In this document: in pieces, positions 8,887 through 18,710 of the stretch | Layout: each line of letters starts with the position of its first letter | Numbering within the stretch: position 1 is the first letter of the stretch | From: Vreelandella subterranea | Lineage (GTDB): Bacteria; Pseudomonadota; Gammaproteobacteria; Pseudomonadales; Halomonadaceae | NCBI RefSeq assembly: GCF_900111305.1 | Contig: NZ_FOGS01000004.1 | Coordinates: 186,001-250,000, forward strand | Reading direction: 5' to 3' | DNA: 64,000 nt | Translations under genes and position numbers: made by a program | The notes under the pieces: generated by a model | Told to the model about the DNA's origin: nothing | The model's input: the letters and a program-made list of their open reading frames with translations, nothing else | Databases searched by the model: none

Positions 8887-9158
8887 GCCTGCCTATCCAC
8901 TGGCATGACGAGGCGATTAACGACTTGTTTGAGCTTGTCGTATACATCGCCGAGCGCGATCCTCAAGCCGCCCGGCGGCTGCGTATTCGTATTGAAGCAG
9001 CTATCTCCTCAGTGGCTGAACACCCCTACTTACACCAAGTGGGCCGTTTGCCGGGTACACGAGAAATTGTTGCTCACCCAAACTTTATCGTGGTCTACCA
9101 AGTGACGGATCGCATTGAGGTCATATCAGTGGTTCACTCTCGCCAAAATTATCCCTGA
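8883..9158 (+). CDS. ParE/RelE-family toxin
   Basis: A 91-residue toxin of the ParE/RelE superfamily. Recognisable features are HDEAINDLFELVVYIAERDP near the start, the GTREIVAHPNFIVVYQV core and the closing VVHSRQNYP. The GTG start overlaps the antitoxin stop. Members either block gyrase (ParE) or cleave ribosome-bound mRNA (RelE); the sequence is closer to the ParE side in its GTRE and HSRQ motifs, but the target is inferred. Confidence 0.85.
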   Translation: MSLPIHWHDEAINDLFELVVYIAERDPQAARRLRIRIEAAISSVAEHPYLHQVGRLPGTREIVAHPNFIVVYQVTDRIEVISVVHSRQNYP

Positions 9159-9399
9159 CGCCTACTCGCCGCTCATACGAACTGCTAACCCAGAGTCTCC
9201 ACCTCAAAGGCCACCATTTGGCGCTGGACGCTGGAAAATTCGAGCCGGTCAGATAAATGGGGTTGCCGGAGGCGTCATGTCTGTCAGTGCTTAAACATGT
9301 CGTTCAGGCTAGTGGCGAAGAGCACCTCTCCTTAGCACTATGACGCTGAGCGAGTTCCTCATCAGAGTATGCGCCTTCATCTAATGACTTCTTAAGCTC

Positions 9400-10023
9400 T
9401 TACCTGCCACTTCCCCTCACCATACGCGCCAGTACCCGGTCTTTAAGCCAGAAGCGGTGAATCAGCGCCATCGCGATATGGCCGATGACCAACGCACATA
9501 GCAGCCACGAGAGTGGGCCGTGAAGCAGATCGGCGGGGGCGGTCATCCAGGTGATGTCGCGCTCGACTTCGGGCACTAGCTCCATACCGTAAAAGCGCAG
9601 CGCCCCGCCACGCCCGTACTGACGCAGAATGGCAAAAGCGGGTAGCCAAATCAGCAGCCCATAAAAGGTGATATGTACAAGGCGCGCCATGCGACCACCC
9701 CATCCAGGCGCCTGCGGAGGACGCTGCTTGCGGTTGACCCATGCCCAGCCAAGTCGCGTCAGGGTTACGATCAGGAGCATAAAACCCAACGAGCCATGAG
9801 GCCCGATGCTCGCCAAAAAGAGCGTGATGGCGTTTTCGCCCATTCCCCGCCAGGCCAGCAACACGGTAAATTGCAGCGTGACGAGCGCGGCGGTCAGCCA
9901 GTGCAGCGCACGGCTTATGCGACCGTAGTGGCTGGGGCTGTCTTGCCAGCCAATGGTCGCTTGAATTGGCTTGCTTGTGTGATCACTGTTGAACGCTGTG
10001 GCGTTTGCTGCGCCTTTATCCAT
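9400..10023 (-). CDS. Cytochrome b561
   Basis: A 207-residue inner-membrane di-haem cytochrome b561. It has four hydrophobic helices and conserved histidines in RALHW, GPHGSLG, VHITFYGLL and LVIGHIAMALIHRF. The family passes electrons across or along the inner membrane. Its start overlaps the stop of the siderophore-interacting protein by eight bases, so the two are translationally linked. Together they may feed electrons to ferric siderophore reduction; that role is inferred from the pairing. Bases 9159-9399 downstream hold no gene I can see. Confidence 0.87.
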   Translation of the reverse strand: MDKGAANATAFNSDHTSKPIQATIGWQDSPSHYGRISRALHWLTAALVTLQFTVLLAWRGMGENAITLFLASIGPHGSLGFMLLIVTLTRLGWAWVNRKQRPPQAPGWGGRMARLVHITFYGLLIWLPAFAILRQYGRGGALRFYGMELVPEVERDITWMTAPADLLHGPLSWLLCALVIGHIAMALIHRFWLKDRVLARMVRGSGR

Positions 10024-10960
10024 TGGCCTTGTCCTTGCGCCAGTAGCCCATGCTGGTGACGTACTGTTTAGGGAGCCCGCACTCGTTGACCAGATAGCGG
10101 CGCAGCTTCATGGCGACCTTGGTTTCAGCGGCGATCCAGGCGTAGAAGGGCGCGCTGTCGTCCAGGGTGGCGGGTTCCCAGAGTGGGCCGTCCTCATCGT
10201 CGTTTTCGTCGTTGGCAGTGGCGCTGGTAGTAGCGTTAGCAGGCGTGCCGCCCAGCGCTTGAATTTCCCTATGTAAATCGATATCGCGCAGCGCTCTCAT
10301 CAATAGCTCCCCGTGCTGGCAATTGGGTTCGGCATCGCGGGCCAACCAGTGCAGTTTGGCGGCCTGGGGCAGCGGCTGAACGTCGTCATTGCGGGGCACT
10401 TCGAACAGCGCTTCCACCATGGGCTTGAGCGGCAGGTCATCGAGGGTTTCCAGAATGCCAGCCGCCGCGGGTAGGGCGGTTTCGTCGGCGATGATCAGGA
10501 TCCGGCGTACGCCCTGGGGCGGCTTCCACTCGTAACCCAGCTTTGGGCCTTCCGCATTGGCGTCGGGAGCTGTCATGGCCAGGCGGTCGCCGGGACGGGC
10601 GCGCATTGCCCAGCGCGACGCGGGGCCATTATCGCCGTGGAGAACGAACTCCACATCCACTTCAGCCTGTTCCGGACGCAGGGCGCGGATGGTGTAAGTG
10701 CGGGCAGAGGGCCGCTGAGCATCTGGTAGTGCGCGGTAGGCACCGTACCAGTCATGCTCTTCCAGCTTGGCGATCTCAAACAGCGGGTCGAGGCTGCCAC
10801 CGCCTTCGGGAAAGAACAGTTTGACGCGCTGATCTGGGGCGTAGGTCGCCATGTGCCCAACGTCTGGGCCGGTAAAGGTGAACCTGACGAGGGAGGCGCT
10901 GACCTGGGTGCGCCTCGCCAGGGTGATATCGAACAGCTGATAGCTCGGTTTGGCTGCCAT
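10016..10960 (-). CDS. Siderophore-interacting protein (ViuB-type ferric reductase)
   Basis: A cytoplasmic flavoprotein of the ViuB/SIP family, which reduces ferric siderophores with NAD(P)H to release iron. The FAD motif ARTYTIR is present, followed by the NAD-binding half with RRILIIADETALPA, the typical SIP signature. I chose the Met at 10960 (MAAKPSYQLF), which has GGAG about eight bases upstream; ten more residues are possible from 10990. A good Fur box lies 38-56 bases upstream. It is co-transcribed with the cytochrome b561 gene and diverges from the FhuB permease. A stretch of Asn/Asp/Thr-rich sequence near residue 240 is unusual and probably a linker. Confidence 0.9.
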   Translation of the reverse strand: MAAKPSYQLFDITLARRTQVSASLVRFTFTGPDVGHMATYAPDQRVKLFFPEGGGSLDPLFEIAKLEEHDWYGAYRALPDAQRPSARTYTIRALRPEQAEVDVEFVLHGDNGPASRWAMRARPGDRLAMTAPDANAEGPKLGYEWKPPQGVRRILIIADETALPAAAGILETLDDLPLKPMVEALFEVPRNDDVQPLPQAAKLHWLARDAEPNCQHGELLMRALRDIDLHREIQALGGTPANATTSATANDENDDEDGPLWEPATLDDSAPFYAWIAAETKVAMKLRRYLVNECGLPKQYVTSMGYWRKDKANG

Positions 10961-10997
10961 GGTGGTGTCTCCATTTATATAAGGAGTCAATTGTAGT

Positions 10998-11016
10998 GTT
11001 AATTATTATCATTTAG
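10998..11016. promoter_or_regulatory. Fur box in the divergent SIP/fhuB promoter
   Basis: The 19 bases match the Fur consensus at about 14 positions on the minus strand, including an unbroken AATGATAAT. They lie between the siderophore-interacting protein gene and the permease gene, so both may be iron-repressed from here. Confidence 0.6.
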
Positions 11017-11132
11017 AATCGTTGTCAATAATTTAATCATTAACCTCTAGAAAACAGTAAGGCTAAGACAATGATTCTGCTGCCTATCACATCCTGCTTG
11101 GCGAATGGCACGGCCACCAAAAGGGGCTTGCT

Positions 11133-13133
11133 ATGCTAGGCGCCTCGCAAGTTGCCCAACGGGTGGGAGGCATGTCGCCCGCGAAAGCCTGCCTGTTGCT
11201 TAGCCTGCCGATGGCAGTGCTCTTTTGGCTGGGCCTACAGGGCCAAGGGGGAATTACGCTAGGGCTACAGGCATTAGTGGCGCCTTCCTTTGAGAATGTT
11301 GACGAGCTGTTGCTCTACTACGCCTGGTGGCCGCGCCTCTCGATCGCGCTGCTGGCCGGGGGCGGCTTGGGGCTGGCGGGGGTGCTCATGCAGCAGGTGC
11401 TGCGCAACCCCTTGGCGTCGCCCACTACGCTGGGGGTGGCGTCGGGCGCTAATCTGGCGTTGATGGCCGCCACCTTGCTGGCGCCGGGCCTGCTGGTGGC
11501 TGGCCGCGAATGGGTGGCTTTGCTGGGCGGCGCGCTGGCGGTGGGGCTGGTTTTCCTGCTTTCCTGGCGGCGCGGTTTGGCACCGATTGTGGTGGTGCTG
11601 GCGGGCTTGGTCGTCAATTTGTACCTGGGGGCGCTCTCCACCGCGTTGCTGCTGTTTAACCACGAAGCGCTCTCGGGGCTGCTGATTTGGGGGGCGGGGT
11701 CGCTGGCGCAAAACGGCTGGGACGGCGTAGCGACTCTCTGGCCGCGGCTGGCGATTAGCTGTGTCGCCGCCTGGTTCCTGCTGCGCCCTCTGGCGGTGCT
11801 GGAACTTGACGACGCCAGCGCGAAGAGCCTGGGGGTCTCGCTTACCTATCTGCGCTTTGCAGGCATGGGGCTGGCCGTATTTATTACTGGCAGCATTGTC
11901 AGCGTAGTGGGCATCATCGGTTTTATTGGTTTGGCCGCGCCCAACATTGTGCGTATGGCCGGGGCGCGCCGCTTAGGCCCACGGCTGTTATGGTCGACCC
12001 TGTTGGGAGCGGTACTGCTGGCGACGACGGACCTGATGCTGCAGCAGTTCGGCGGCATGGTGGCGGCCTTTATTCCCACCGGGGCGATTACCGGAGCCCT
12101 GGGGGCGCCGCTGTTAATGTGGCTGATTCCACGCCTGAAACTCCAGGGCGACCAGCCGCCGAAAGGGGCGGGGGTTTTCGCTCATCGCCACCCGGCGCCT
12201 TACCGCCTGGCCACCGGTTTGATCCTCGCGCTACTGGGCGCCACCCTGCTTGGCCTGTTGGTCGGCCAGGGGGTTGATGGCTGGTACTTGCTGTCGCCGG
12301 ATAACTGGAACGTGATGCAGTGGCGAATGCCGCGAGTGATGGCGGCCGCCGCCAGCGGGTTAATGCTGGCGATTGCCGGCACGATTCTCCAGCGCCTTTC
12401 TGCTAACCCCATGGCCAGCCCCGAAGTGCTGGGTATTAGCGGTGGCTGTGCCATTGCGCTGATTTTGGGGATTTTCCTGCTGCCCGCGCCGACCAACGCG
12501 ATGCTAATCGGGGTCGGTACCCTGGGGGCTTTCGCGACGTTAGTGGTGCTAGTGGGCATCAACCGCAAGAGCGGTTATCTCCCCGAGCGTTTACTGCTCA
12601 CCGGGGTGGCGGTCAGTGCGCTGTTTGATGCCGTGCGCAGCGTGATGCTGGCGGGCGGTGACCCGCGTGGGCAGCAGGTAATCGCCTGGTTGGCGGGTTC
12701 TACCTATTACGTGGATCTTACCAATGCGGTGGTGGTCGGGGGTATCGCTGCGGTGTTGGCACTGGTCACGCTGCCCTTTACCCGCTGGCTGGATATCTTG
12801 CCCTTAGGCGCACCGACGGCCAAGGCGCTTGGGGTGACCCTTAACCGTGCCCGTTTAGCGCTGCTACTGCTCGTTGCACTGCTCACCGCCTGTGCCACCC
12901 TGGTGGTGGGGCCGCTGTCGTTTATTGGCCTGCTGGCGCCGCATATGGCGCGTTTGGTGGGCTTCTCCCGGGCAGGGCAGCACCTGCTTGGGGCGGCATT
13001 GATCGGCATGCTGCTGATGGTGCTGGCGGATTGGGTCGGCCGTCAGATTATCTTTCCGTATGAGATACCGGCCGGCTTGGTCGCCTCCCTGATTGGCGGC
13101 GCTTACTTTATGTGGGGGCTGCGGCGGCTATGA
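11133..13133 (+). CDS. fhuB: Fused iron-hydroxamate ABC permease FhuB
   Basis: A 666-residue inner-membrane protein with two FecCD-type permease halves in tandem, the FhuB arrangement. The first half holds [18 protein letters not shown], and the second holds [22 protein letters not shown], the matching motif. Each half has about ten membrane segments and the conserved [13 protein letters not shown] or [13 protein letters not shown] loop that contacts the ATPase. AAGGGG precedes the start at a good distance. It should move ferric hydroxamates into the cytoplasm with a binding protein (1 or 21307 in this window). The ATPase FhuC is absent from the neighbourhood. It overlaps the FhuF-type gene by four bases. 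Confidence 0.93.
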   Translation: MLGASQVAQRVGGMSPAKACLLLSLPMAVLFWLGLQGQGGITLGLQALVAPSFENVDELLLYYAWWPRLSIALLAGGGLGLAGVLMQQVLRNPLASPTTLGVASGANLALMAATLLAPGLLVAGREWVALLGGALAVGLVFLLSWRRGLAPIVVVLAGLVVNLYLGALSTALLLFNHEALSGLLIWGAGSLAQNGWDGVATLWPRLAISCVAAWFLLRPLAVLELDDASAKSLGVSLTYLRFAGMGLAVFITGSIVSVVGIIGFIGLAAPNIVRMAGARRLGPRLLWSTLLGAVLLATTDLMLQQFGGMVAAFIPTGAITGALGAPLLMWLIPRLKLQGDQPPKGAGVFAHRHPAPYRLATGLILALLGATLLGLLVGQGVDGWYLLSPDNWNVMQWRMPRVMAAAASGLMLAIAGTILQRLSANPMASPEVLGISGGCAIALILGIFLLPAPTNAMLIGVGTLGAFATLVVLVGINRKSGYLPERLLLTGVAVSALFDAVRSVMLAGGDPRGQQVIAWLAGSTYYVDLTNAVVVGGIAAVLALVTLPFTRWLDILPLGAPTAKALGVTLNRARLALLLLVALLTACATLVVGPLSFIGLLAPHMARLVGFSRAGQHLLGAALIGMLLMVLADWVGRQIIFPYEIPAGLVASLIGGAYFMWGLRRL

Positions 13134-13918
13134 ATAACATGGCGATCAAACCGGGTGAGCTTTTGGCAGCGGTAGATCCTGCGGAGGCGCTGTTAGCGCT
13201 TTACCGCCAGCCACCGCTGGATAACATGAAGGCCCCGGCGTTTGGTCCGCCTGATGAGCCGACGCTGGCGGCCTCTGCGTTGCTGGATCGAAACTTCTTG
13301 AGTGAGCAACTGGCGCGCTATGGCCGCAGCTACGGTGACAATGCTGACCGCAAAGCCGTTGCGTCGATCTGGTCGAAATTTCATTTCAGCAGTGTCTCGA
13401 TCCCGACGCTGGTGGCCAATCTGTTATTGGGTTACGACTTACCGTTGGGTGGGGATGAGTTGCGACTGGCGCTTGGCGATAAGGGCCAGACCAGGCGTAT
13501 CTGGCTGCCCCACGGGGGCGTGCCATTGGCGTCCAAAGCGCCCCAGGCGCGATTCAGTCGCCTATTCGATGACCACTGTGCACCGCTTATCGAGACGCTG
13601 GCTGTGGTCTCCGGGCTTTCTGAAAAGGTGTTCTGGAGCAACCTTGGTCACTATGTGGAGTTTGTGGGGAAGACCTGCGCGCGGCACCCCGATTTCAGCG
13701 GAGCCGGTGAGCCGCTGTTGGATTATCTCGACACCAAGACGCTTCCCGGTGGGCGGCGCAACCCGCTCTACCAGCCGGTGCGTTATCTGGAACTGGGCGG
13801 TGAGACACCGTCCAGGGTGCGGCGGCTGTGCTGCATCAAATATCGGCTACCCGGCGAGCCCCTGTGCGGCGGCTGCCCGCTGAAACCTGAAAACAAGCCG
13901 GCTAAGCGTCGGCGCTAA
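13130..13918 (+). CDS. FhuF-type ferric siderophore reductase
   Basis: A 262-residue cytoplasmic protein of the FhuF family, [2Fe-2S] reductases that strip iron from hydroxamate siderophores. The C-terminal cysteine motif C-C-x10-C-x2-C ([16 protein letters not shown]) is intact. The ATG at 13130 overlaps the permease stop; an earlier in-frame ATG at 13112 lies inside the permease gene. With the SIP at 10016 the region has two different reductases, which in other bacteria serve different siderophore chemistries. Confidence 0.9.
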   Translation: MNNMAIKPGELLAAVDPAEALLALYRQPPLDNMKAPAFGPPDEPTLAASALLDRNFLSEQLARYGRSYGDNADRKAVASIWSKFHFSSVSIPTLVANLLLGYDLPLGGDELRLALGDKGQTRRIWLPHGGVPLASKAPQARFSRLFDDHCAPLIETLAVVSGLSEKVFWSNLGHYVEFVGKTCARHPDFSGAGEPLLDYLDTKTLPGGRRNPLYQPVRYLELGGETPSRVRRLCCIKYRLPGEPLCGGCPLKPENKPAKRRR

Positions 13919-13944
13919 CCCCGAATCGCCAAGGAGCCCAGTTC

Positions 13945-15603
13945 ATGGAGTTGTTGAGGATTGTCTGGCGTGATTACCGCTGGCCCTTCGTGGCCGTGGT
14001 GGTGCTCAGTCTGGTCAGCGCTGGTCTTGGCATCGGGGTCATTGCCTATATCAATGAACGGATGCTGGGCACCTTCGCTGATCCCTGGCGAATCCTGCCG
14101 GAATTTCTGGCGCTGGTGGCGCTGTTGCTGGCGATCACCCTGGCCTCACAATTAGCCTTGACCACCCTGGGGCACCACTTTGTCTACCGGCTGCGGGGGC
14201 AGTTGATCAAGCGCATTCTGGATACCGATATCGAGCGTATCGAGCAGATCGGCAGCGCACGCTTGCTGGCCAGCCTATCCAGTGACGTGCGTTATATCAC
14301 CGTGGCCTTTGTACGCCTGCCGGAGCTGGTGCAGGGCGGGGTGCTGACGGCGGGCGTGACCCTTTACCTGGCCTGGCTCGCCCCTGCCATGCTGGCCGTG
14401 ACGGCGCTTTGGGTAATCTTTACGATCCTGGTGGGCATGCGCCTGGTAGCGAAGGTCTATCGGCACATGGCCAAGCTGCGCGATGCTGAAGACCGCCTCT
14501 ATGAGGACTACCAGTCGGTGATCGAGGGGCGCAAAGAACTCGCGCTCAATCGCGACCGCGCCGAGTGGCTGTACCGAGACGTTTACACCCCCAACGCCGA
14601 AGCGTATCGACACCATATCATTCGCGGCGATACCTACCATCTCAGCGCCGTGAACTGGTTCAATATCATGATGCTGGGCGCCATCGGCGTGGTGTTTTTC
14701 CTGGCTAATGGCCTGGGCTGGTCGTCGGCCCAGGTAGCCACCACCTTTTCGCTCACGCTGCTGTTCTTGCGTGCGCCGCTGATTCAGGCCATTGGCGCTT
14801 TTCCGCCGTTGATCAATGCGCGAGTGGCGTTTGAAAAAATCAGCGCGTTAGAGCTCGCTGAACATCATGAATCATTCGAGCACGCTTCCCATCGCCATGA
14901 GTGGCAAACGCTGGCGCTGGATCAGGTCACTTATCGTTACCCCGCTGAAGAGGCGCGGCCGGGGTTTGCCATTGGCCCCATCGACTTTACTTTGAAGCGC
15001 GGGGAAGTAGTGTTCCTGATTGGTGGTAACGGCAGCGGCAAATCGACCCTGGCAAGACTCTTGACCGGGCTTTATCAGCCTCAGAGCGGCGACATTCGCG
15101 TCGATGGCAGGCCCCTGCAAGAGGAAGACTGGACAACCTATCGCCAACATATCTCGGCGATCTACACCGACCTTCACCTGTTTGATCGCTTGATCGGCCC
15201 GGCGGGTGAATCACCCGACCCAGCGCTGATGGAAGAGTGGCTGGCAGCCCTTGGCATGCACAGCAAGCTCGATTTTGACGGCGACCGGGTCACCAACGCC
15301 AACCTCTCCCAGGGCCAGCGCAAGCGTCTGGCGATGCTGCTGGCCGTTGCCGAGCAGCGCGACCTGTTGCTGTTGGACGAATGGGCCGCTGACCAGGATC
15401 CCCAGTTCCGGCGGGTGTTCTACCGCGAGCTGCTGCCCCAGTTAAGGGCGCTGGGCAAGACGCTGGTAGTCATCAGCCACGACGACCACTACTTCGACCA
15501 GGCCGACCGCCTGCTGGAAATGCGTGGCGGGAAGCTGGTGGAGCTCACCGGCGAGCAGCGGGAAGCCGCCAGCCGCGATGCGGTGGCGAGGGTGAATGGG
15601 TGA
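13945..15603 (+). CDS. PvdE-type siderophore/cyclic peptide ABC exporter 2
   Basis: A 552-residue fused exporter paralogous to the gene at 6924. It has about six membrane helices, then Walker [10 protein letters not shown], signature [11 protein letters not shown] and Walker [20 protein letters not shown] precedes the start. It lies 26 bases after the FhuF-type gene, so probably in the fhuB operon. Two exporters in one locus may handle precursor and recycled siderophore separately or serve two siderophores; this is inference. Confidence 0.92.
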   Translation: MELLRIVWRDYRWPFVAVVVLSLVSAGLGIGVIAYINERMLGTFADPWRILPEFLALVALLLAITLASQLALTTLGHHFVYRLRGQLIKRILDTDIERIEQIGSARLLASLSSDVRYITVAFVRLPELVQGGVLTAGVTLYLAWLAPAMLAVTALWVIFTILVGMRLVAKVYRHMAKLRDAEDRLYEDYQSVIEGRKELALNRDRAEWLYRDVYTPNAEAYRHHIIRGDTYHLSAVNWFNIMMLGAIGVVFFLANGLGWSSAQVATTFSLTLLFLRAPLIQAIGAFPPLINARVAFEKISALELAEHHESFEHASHRHEWQTLALDQVTYRYPAEEARPGFAIGPIDFTLKRGEVVFLIGGNGSGKSTLARLLTGLYQPQSGDIRVDGRPLQEEDWTTYRQHISAIYTDLHLFDRLIGPAGESPDPALMEEWLAALGMHSKLDFDGDRVTNANLSQGQRKRLAMLLAVAEQRDLLLLDEWAADQDPQFRRVFYRELLPQLRALGKTLVVISHDDHYFDQADRLLEMRGGKLVELTGEQREAASRDAVARVNG

Positions 15604-15673
15604 ACTGCCAGCCTTGACGCTTTTATCGCAGAGACATATATTTCAACATATACTTGCTGGCAAGGGGTGTGTC

Positions 15674-15904
15674 ATGGGCCAAGTGACGATTTATATCGAT
15701 GATGATACCGAGAAGAAAATGGCGGCGGCGGCCAAGTCGATGAATGTCTCCAAGAGCAAATGGATTACCAATCTGATCAAAGAGGAGGTTGCCAATGAGT
15801 GGCCACAGGCGGTGGTCGAACTGGCTGGGGCTTGGGATGCGTTTCCGTCGCTGGAGGAGATTCGGGCAGAAACCGGCACCGATCATCAGCGAGAACCACT
15901 CTGA
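15674..15904 (+). CDS. Ribbon-helix-helix antitoxin (VapB-like)
   Basis: A 76-residue protein starting MGQVTIYIDDDTEKKMAAA, a CopG-type ribbon-helix-helix DNA-binding start, with a more acidic toxin-binding tail (SLEEIRAETG). AAGGGG lies seven bases before the ATG at 15674; a longer in-frame version from 15596 would enter the exporter gene. The stop overlaps the toxin start (TGATG). It should neutralise and autoregulate the PIN toxin that follows. Confidence 0.85.
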   Translation: MGQVTIYIDDDTEKKMAAAAKSMNVSKSKWITNLIKEEVANEWPQAVVELAGAWDAFPSLEEIRAETGTDHQREPL

Positions 15905-16296
15905 TGTATGTGCTTGACACCAATACACTCATCTACTTTTTCAAAGGCATGGGCAATGTCGCCGATAACCTCTTGTCAAAAAAGCCCGGCGATATCGGCA
16001 TACCTGCGATTGTGTTGTACGAGCTGGAGCTGGGTATTGCAAAATCGGCTGCTCCCAAAAAGAGAGCGATGCAGCTCGACAAACTGATCGACACTGTACA
16101 GGTTCTTGGGTTTTCCACCCCCGAAGCCAAAGCCTCAGCGCAAATTCGCGCGACCCTGGAAAAGCAGGGAACCCCCATCGGCCCCTACGATACGCTGATA
16201 GCCGGTACCGCGCTCGCCAACCGAGGTACATTGGTTACCCACAATACTGGGGAATTTAAACGCATTAAGAAACTGGCGGTTGAAGATTGGTACTAG
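15904..16296 (+). CDS. vapC: VapC-type PIN-domain ribonuclease toxin
   Basis: A 130-residue PIN-domain toxin. The acidic catalytic residues are in LDTNTLIYF (Asp5), YELELG and GPYDTLIAGTAL, and the THNTGEF stretch is typical of VapC. VapC toxins cleave tRNA or rRNA. The ATG at 15904 overlaps the antitoxin stop. It is the second of three toxin-antitoxin pairs inside the siderophore region. Confidence 0.9.
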   Translation: MYVLDTNTLIYFFKGMGNVADNLLSKKPGDIGIPAIVLYELELGIAKSAAPKKRAMQLDKLIDTVQVLGFSTPEAKASAQIRATLEKQGTPIGPYDTLIAGTALANRGTLVTHNTGEFKRIKKLAVEDWY

Positions 16297-16318
16297 CTGG
16301 GTGCACGGTACCGCTCGG

Positions 16319-16594
16319 CTAAGCCGCGCCCTGGCTATGGCGAAGCTGAAAGAGGTCATAATTGGCCTGCATGGATAGCCAGAATTCGGCGCTTCCAGCG
16401 TTCAATTTTTCCAGAGCCAATGCCATTTCAGGTGTGACGGAGGCGCTGCCATTAATTACCCGGTTCAGGGTGTTGCGGTGGCAGCCAATCTGTTCAGCGA
16501 CCGATGCCACACTGCTAATCTTGTGGCCGTCTTCATCCTCAATCAGACGCTGCCGGATAATGCGGCCCGGATGTGAGGGGTTATACATCGCCAT
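16319..16594 (-). CDS. higA: HigA-type antitoxin
   Basis: A 91-residue HTH (Xre-like) antitoxin with the HigA opening MAMYNPSHPGRIIRQRLIED, a helix-turn-helix around SVAEQIGCHRNTLNRVINGSA and a SAEFWLSMQANYDLF motif. The ATG at 16594 has GGGAG eight bases upstream; the ATG at 16609 overlapping the toxin stop is an alternative. Toxin comes first, as is usual for higBA. Confidence 0.9.
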   Translation of the reverse strand: MAMYNPSHPGRIIRQRLIEDEDGHKISSVASVAEQIGCHRNTLNRVINGSASVTPEMALALEKLNAGSAEFWLSMQANYDLFQLRHSQGAA

Positions 16595-16608
16595 GGTTTG
16601 TTCTCCCA

Positions 16609-16887
16609 TCAGTGATAATCGTCATAGTCCAGCAGGTAAACATTACCGTCTCGGAACTCGAAGAAAAGTCGCCAGTTACCCGACACCTTGATGGCATGCT
16701 GGCCGTCCAGTTTTCCAGATAGAGGGTGAAGGCCCCAGTTACCAGCCGCTATATCGTCAAGACTGGTGGCTGCGTCCAGTACGGTCAGGCGATCACGGAG
16801 ACGGTCGACATGATCGGCACGGACGCCCTTGGTGCTTCCTTTCTCGAAAAACAACTTTAGTCCCTTATGCTTGATGCTTTTAATCAT
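16609..16887 (-). CDS. higB: HigB-type toxin (RelE family)
   Basis: A 92-residue HigB toxin. The opening IKHKGLKLFFEKGSTKG and the late VSGNWRLFFEFRDGNVYLLDYDDYH are hallmark HigB sequences. The family cleaves mRNA on the ribosome. Its stop overlaps the first possible Met of the antitoxin. The pair is oriented against the VapBC pair and the sigma factor gene. Confidence 0.9.
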   Translation of the reverse strand: MIKSIKHKGLKLFFEKGSTKGVRADHVDRLRDRLTVLDAATSLDDIAAGNWGLHPLSGKLDGQHAIKVSGNWRLFFEFRDGNVYLLDYDDYH

Positions 16888-17042
16888 CCACCGTACCGAC
16901 GTATGTCCAATTGGTTTTTAGTTATTGTAGCTTGTCGCGCGACAGTGTGCAATACGGGGCTAAGTGCGTCTATCTTCACTTCCGCTTGCCTGCCATAGCC
17001 TCTGAAGTGAGTGGGGGCATTGACACTGCCTTTAAATTGAAA

Positions 17043-17061
17043 AAGAATAAGAATCATTTTC
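17043..17061 (+). promoter_or_regulatory. Fur box before the ECF sigma factor gene
   Basis: The sequence AAGAATAAGAATCATTTTC matches the Fur consensus at 14 of 19 positions and ends 25 bases before the sigma factor start. FecI-type genes are commonly repressed by Fur in this way. Confidence 0.6.
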
Positions 17062-17085
17062 GAAAATGGCGTTGGACACTTTCTT

Positions 17086-17640
17086 ATGGCGGCGGCACCT
17101 CCATCAGCCGAAACCACGGCGTACCAAACCGGCTGCCGGGACTCGCTCGGCCAGCTCTATCATCACCACCAACCCTGGTTGCAGCAGTTGCTGAGCCGGC
17201 GGTTGGGCTGTGGCGAGTCGGCGGCTGATCTGGCCCAGGACGCCTTTGTGCGCCTGCTGCAAGCGCCGCGCAATCTGGATAGTTTCGACGGCGCCAGGGC
17301 CTACCTCAGCCGCATGGCCAAGGGGCTGTGTGTGGATCATTGGCGCCGTCAGGATATCGAAAAAGCCTGGCAAGACGCCCTGGCCGCCCGCGCTGAAGCA
17401 CCCCTGCCTTCCGTCGAGCACCAGCAGATCGTGATCGAAACGCTGTGCGAGATCGACCGTATGTTGGCGCGGCTGCCAGAAAAGGTGGCAACGGCTTTTC
17501 TGGCGTCGCAACTGCAGGGTAAACCCTATCGGCAGATTGCCGAGGAGCTAGGCGTTTCCGAACGCATGGTCAAGAAGTACATGGCCCAGGCCATGCTGCA
17601 GTGTGCGTTGATCGAAGCCGGTTTCGAGGCCAGCCTTTAA
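17086..17640 (+). CDS. fecI: FecI-type ECF sigma factor
   Basis: A 184-residue iron-starvation ECF sigma factor. Region 2 is seen in AADLAQDAFVRLLQAP and ARAYLSRMAKGLCVDHWRR, and region 4 in LQGKPYRQIAEELGVSERMVKKYM. It should direct RNA polymerase to the promoter of the receptor at 18761 when released by the FecR protein. The stop directly abuts the FecR start. The ribosome site before 17086 is weak, so the start is less certain than the family. Confidence 0.93.
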   Translation: MAAAPPSAETTAYQTGCRDSLGQLYHHHQPWLQQLLSRRLGCGESAADLAQDAFVRLLQAPRNLDSFDGARAYLSRMAKGLCVDHWRRQDIEKAWQDALAARAEAPLPSVEHQQIVIETLCEIDRMLARLPEKVATAFLASQLQGKPYRQIAEELGVSERMVKKYMAQAMLQCALIEAGFEASL

Positions 17641-18660
17641 ATGACCTCGGCCACTCGCCCCGATGACGCCGACAAGCGCCGCGCCTTAGCCGAGGCTTCC
17701 GAGTGGTTTGCGGAGTGGCAAGCGGGGGAGATGTCGGCAACTGAGCATCAACGCTGGCAGGCTTGGCATGATGCCAGCGATACCCACCGTTGGGCCTGGC
17801 AACAGGTGGAAGGCATCAGCCGTCGTTTTACCGCCAACCTGGATGAAACCGAGCGCCACACTGCCGACCGGGTTATCAGCTCGGCGCGGCATCGGCGGCG
17901 GGGGCGGTGGCACCTGCTGAGTGGGCTCTCTAGCCTGGCAATCGTGGCTGTGCTGGTAGGGCTCTCCTGGCAGTGGACACCCTTGCCCCAGTGGATGGCC
18001 TACTGGGGCGCCGACTATCGCGCCGCCACCGGCGAAATCTCCCGCATAGAATTGGAGGATGGCACCCAGGTATGGCTAAGCAGCGCCTCGGCGTTAGATG
18101 TGGACTACGACCAGGAGCAGCGCCGACTGCAACTGGTGTCGGGTGAAGTGCTGATTAAGACCGGCAAAGACCCCGAACGCCCCTTTTACCTGGATACCCG
18201 AAGTGCCCGACTGACCCCCTTGGGCACCCGCTTCAGCGTGCGCCAACGCCAGGCCGACGAACTGCTGGCGGTGTTCGAAGGCGCGGTGGCTATCCAGACC
18301 CTTGGCGATGCCGACCATGCTAGCCAACGCCAGGTGGTCGACGCCGGACAGCAGGCCAGCTACGCCGCTGACGGCATTGGCGAACTCAGCCCCGCCGACG
18401 GCAGCCGGGCCGCCTGGGCTAATGGTGTTTTGCTGGCAGACAATATGTCGCTGAAGACCTTCGCGGCGGAGCTGAGCCAGCATCACCACGGCCGCCTTGA
18501 GGTCGACTCCGCGGTGGCTGACCTCACGCTGCTCGGCGCTTTCCCGCTTGTCGACCTGGAGCGCACCCTGAACATGGTCGAGACCACGCTGCCGGTGAAG
18601 GTGCGCAAAGTCATGCCCTGGTGGATCAAGATTGAGGCGGCTGGGGCAGAGCGCGAATAA
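17641..18660 (+). CDS. fecR: FecR-type anti-sigma / signal-transfer protein
   Basis: A 339-residue inner-membrane regulator. The cytoplasmic DUF4880 part (ASEWFAEWQAGEMS) binds the sigma factor. A single membrane helix follows at about residues 92-110, then the periplasmic FecR domain (GEISRIELEDGTQVWLSSASAL, GTRFSVRQ) and a C-terminal STN-like segment (LTLLGAFPLVDLERTLNMVE). It should sense the loaded receptor through the receptor's STN domain. Its ATG follows the sigma factor's stop with no gap. Confidence 0.94.
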   Translation: MTSATRPDDADKRRALAEASEWFAEWQAGEMSATEHQRWQAWHDASDTHRWAWQQVEGISRRFTANLDETERHTADRVISSARHRRRGRWHLLSGLSSLAIVAVLVGLSWQWTPLPQWMAYWGADYRAATGEISRIELEDGTQVWLSSASALDVDYDQEQRRLQLVSGEVLIKTGKDPERPFYLDTRSARLTPLGTRFSVRQRQADELLAVFEGAVAIQTLGDADHASQRQVVDAGQQASYAADGIGELSPADGSRAAWANGVLLADNMSLKTFAAELSQHHHGRLEVDSAVADLTLLGAFPLVDLERTLNMVETTLPVKVRKVMPWWIKIEAAGAERE

Positions 18661-18710
18661 AACCAGCCAAGAATAAAAAACGCTTTTCCTGTTCCCTTTT
18701 TTCGCGCTGG

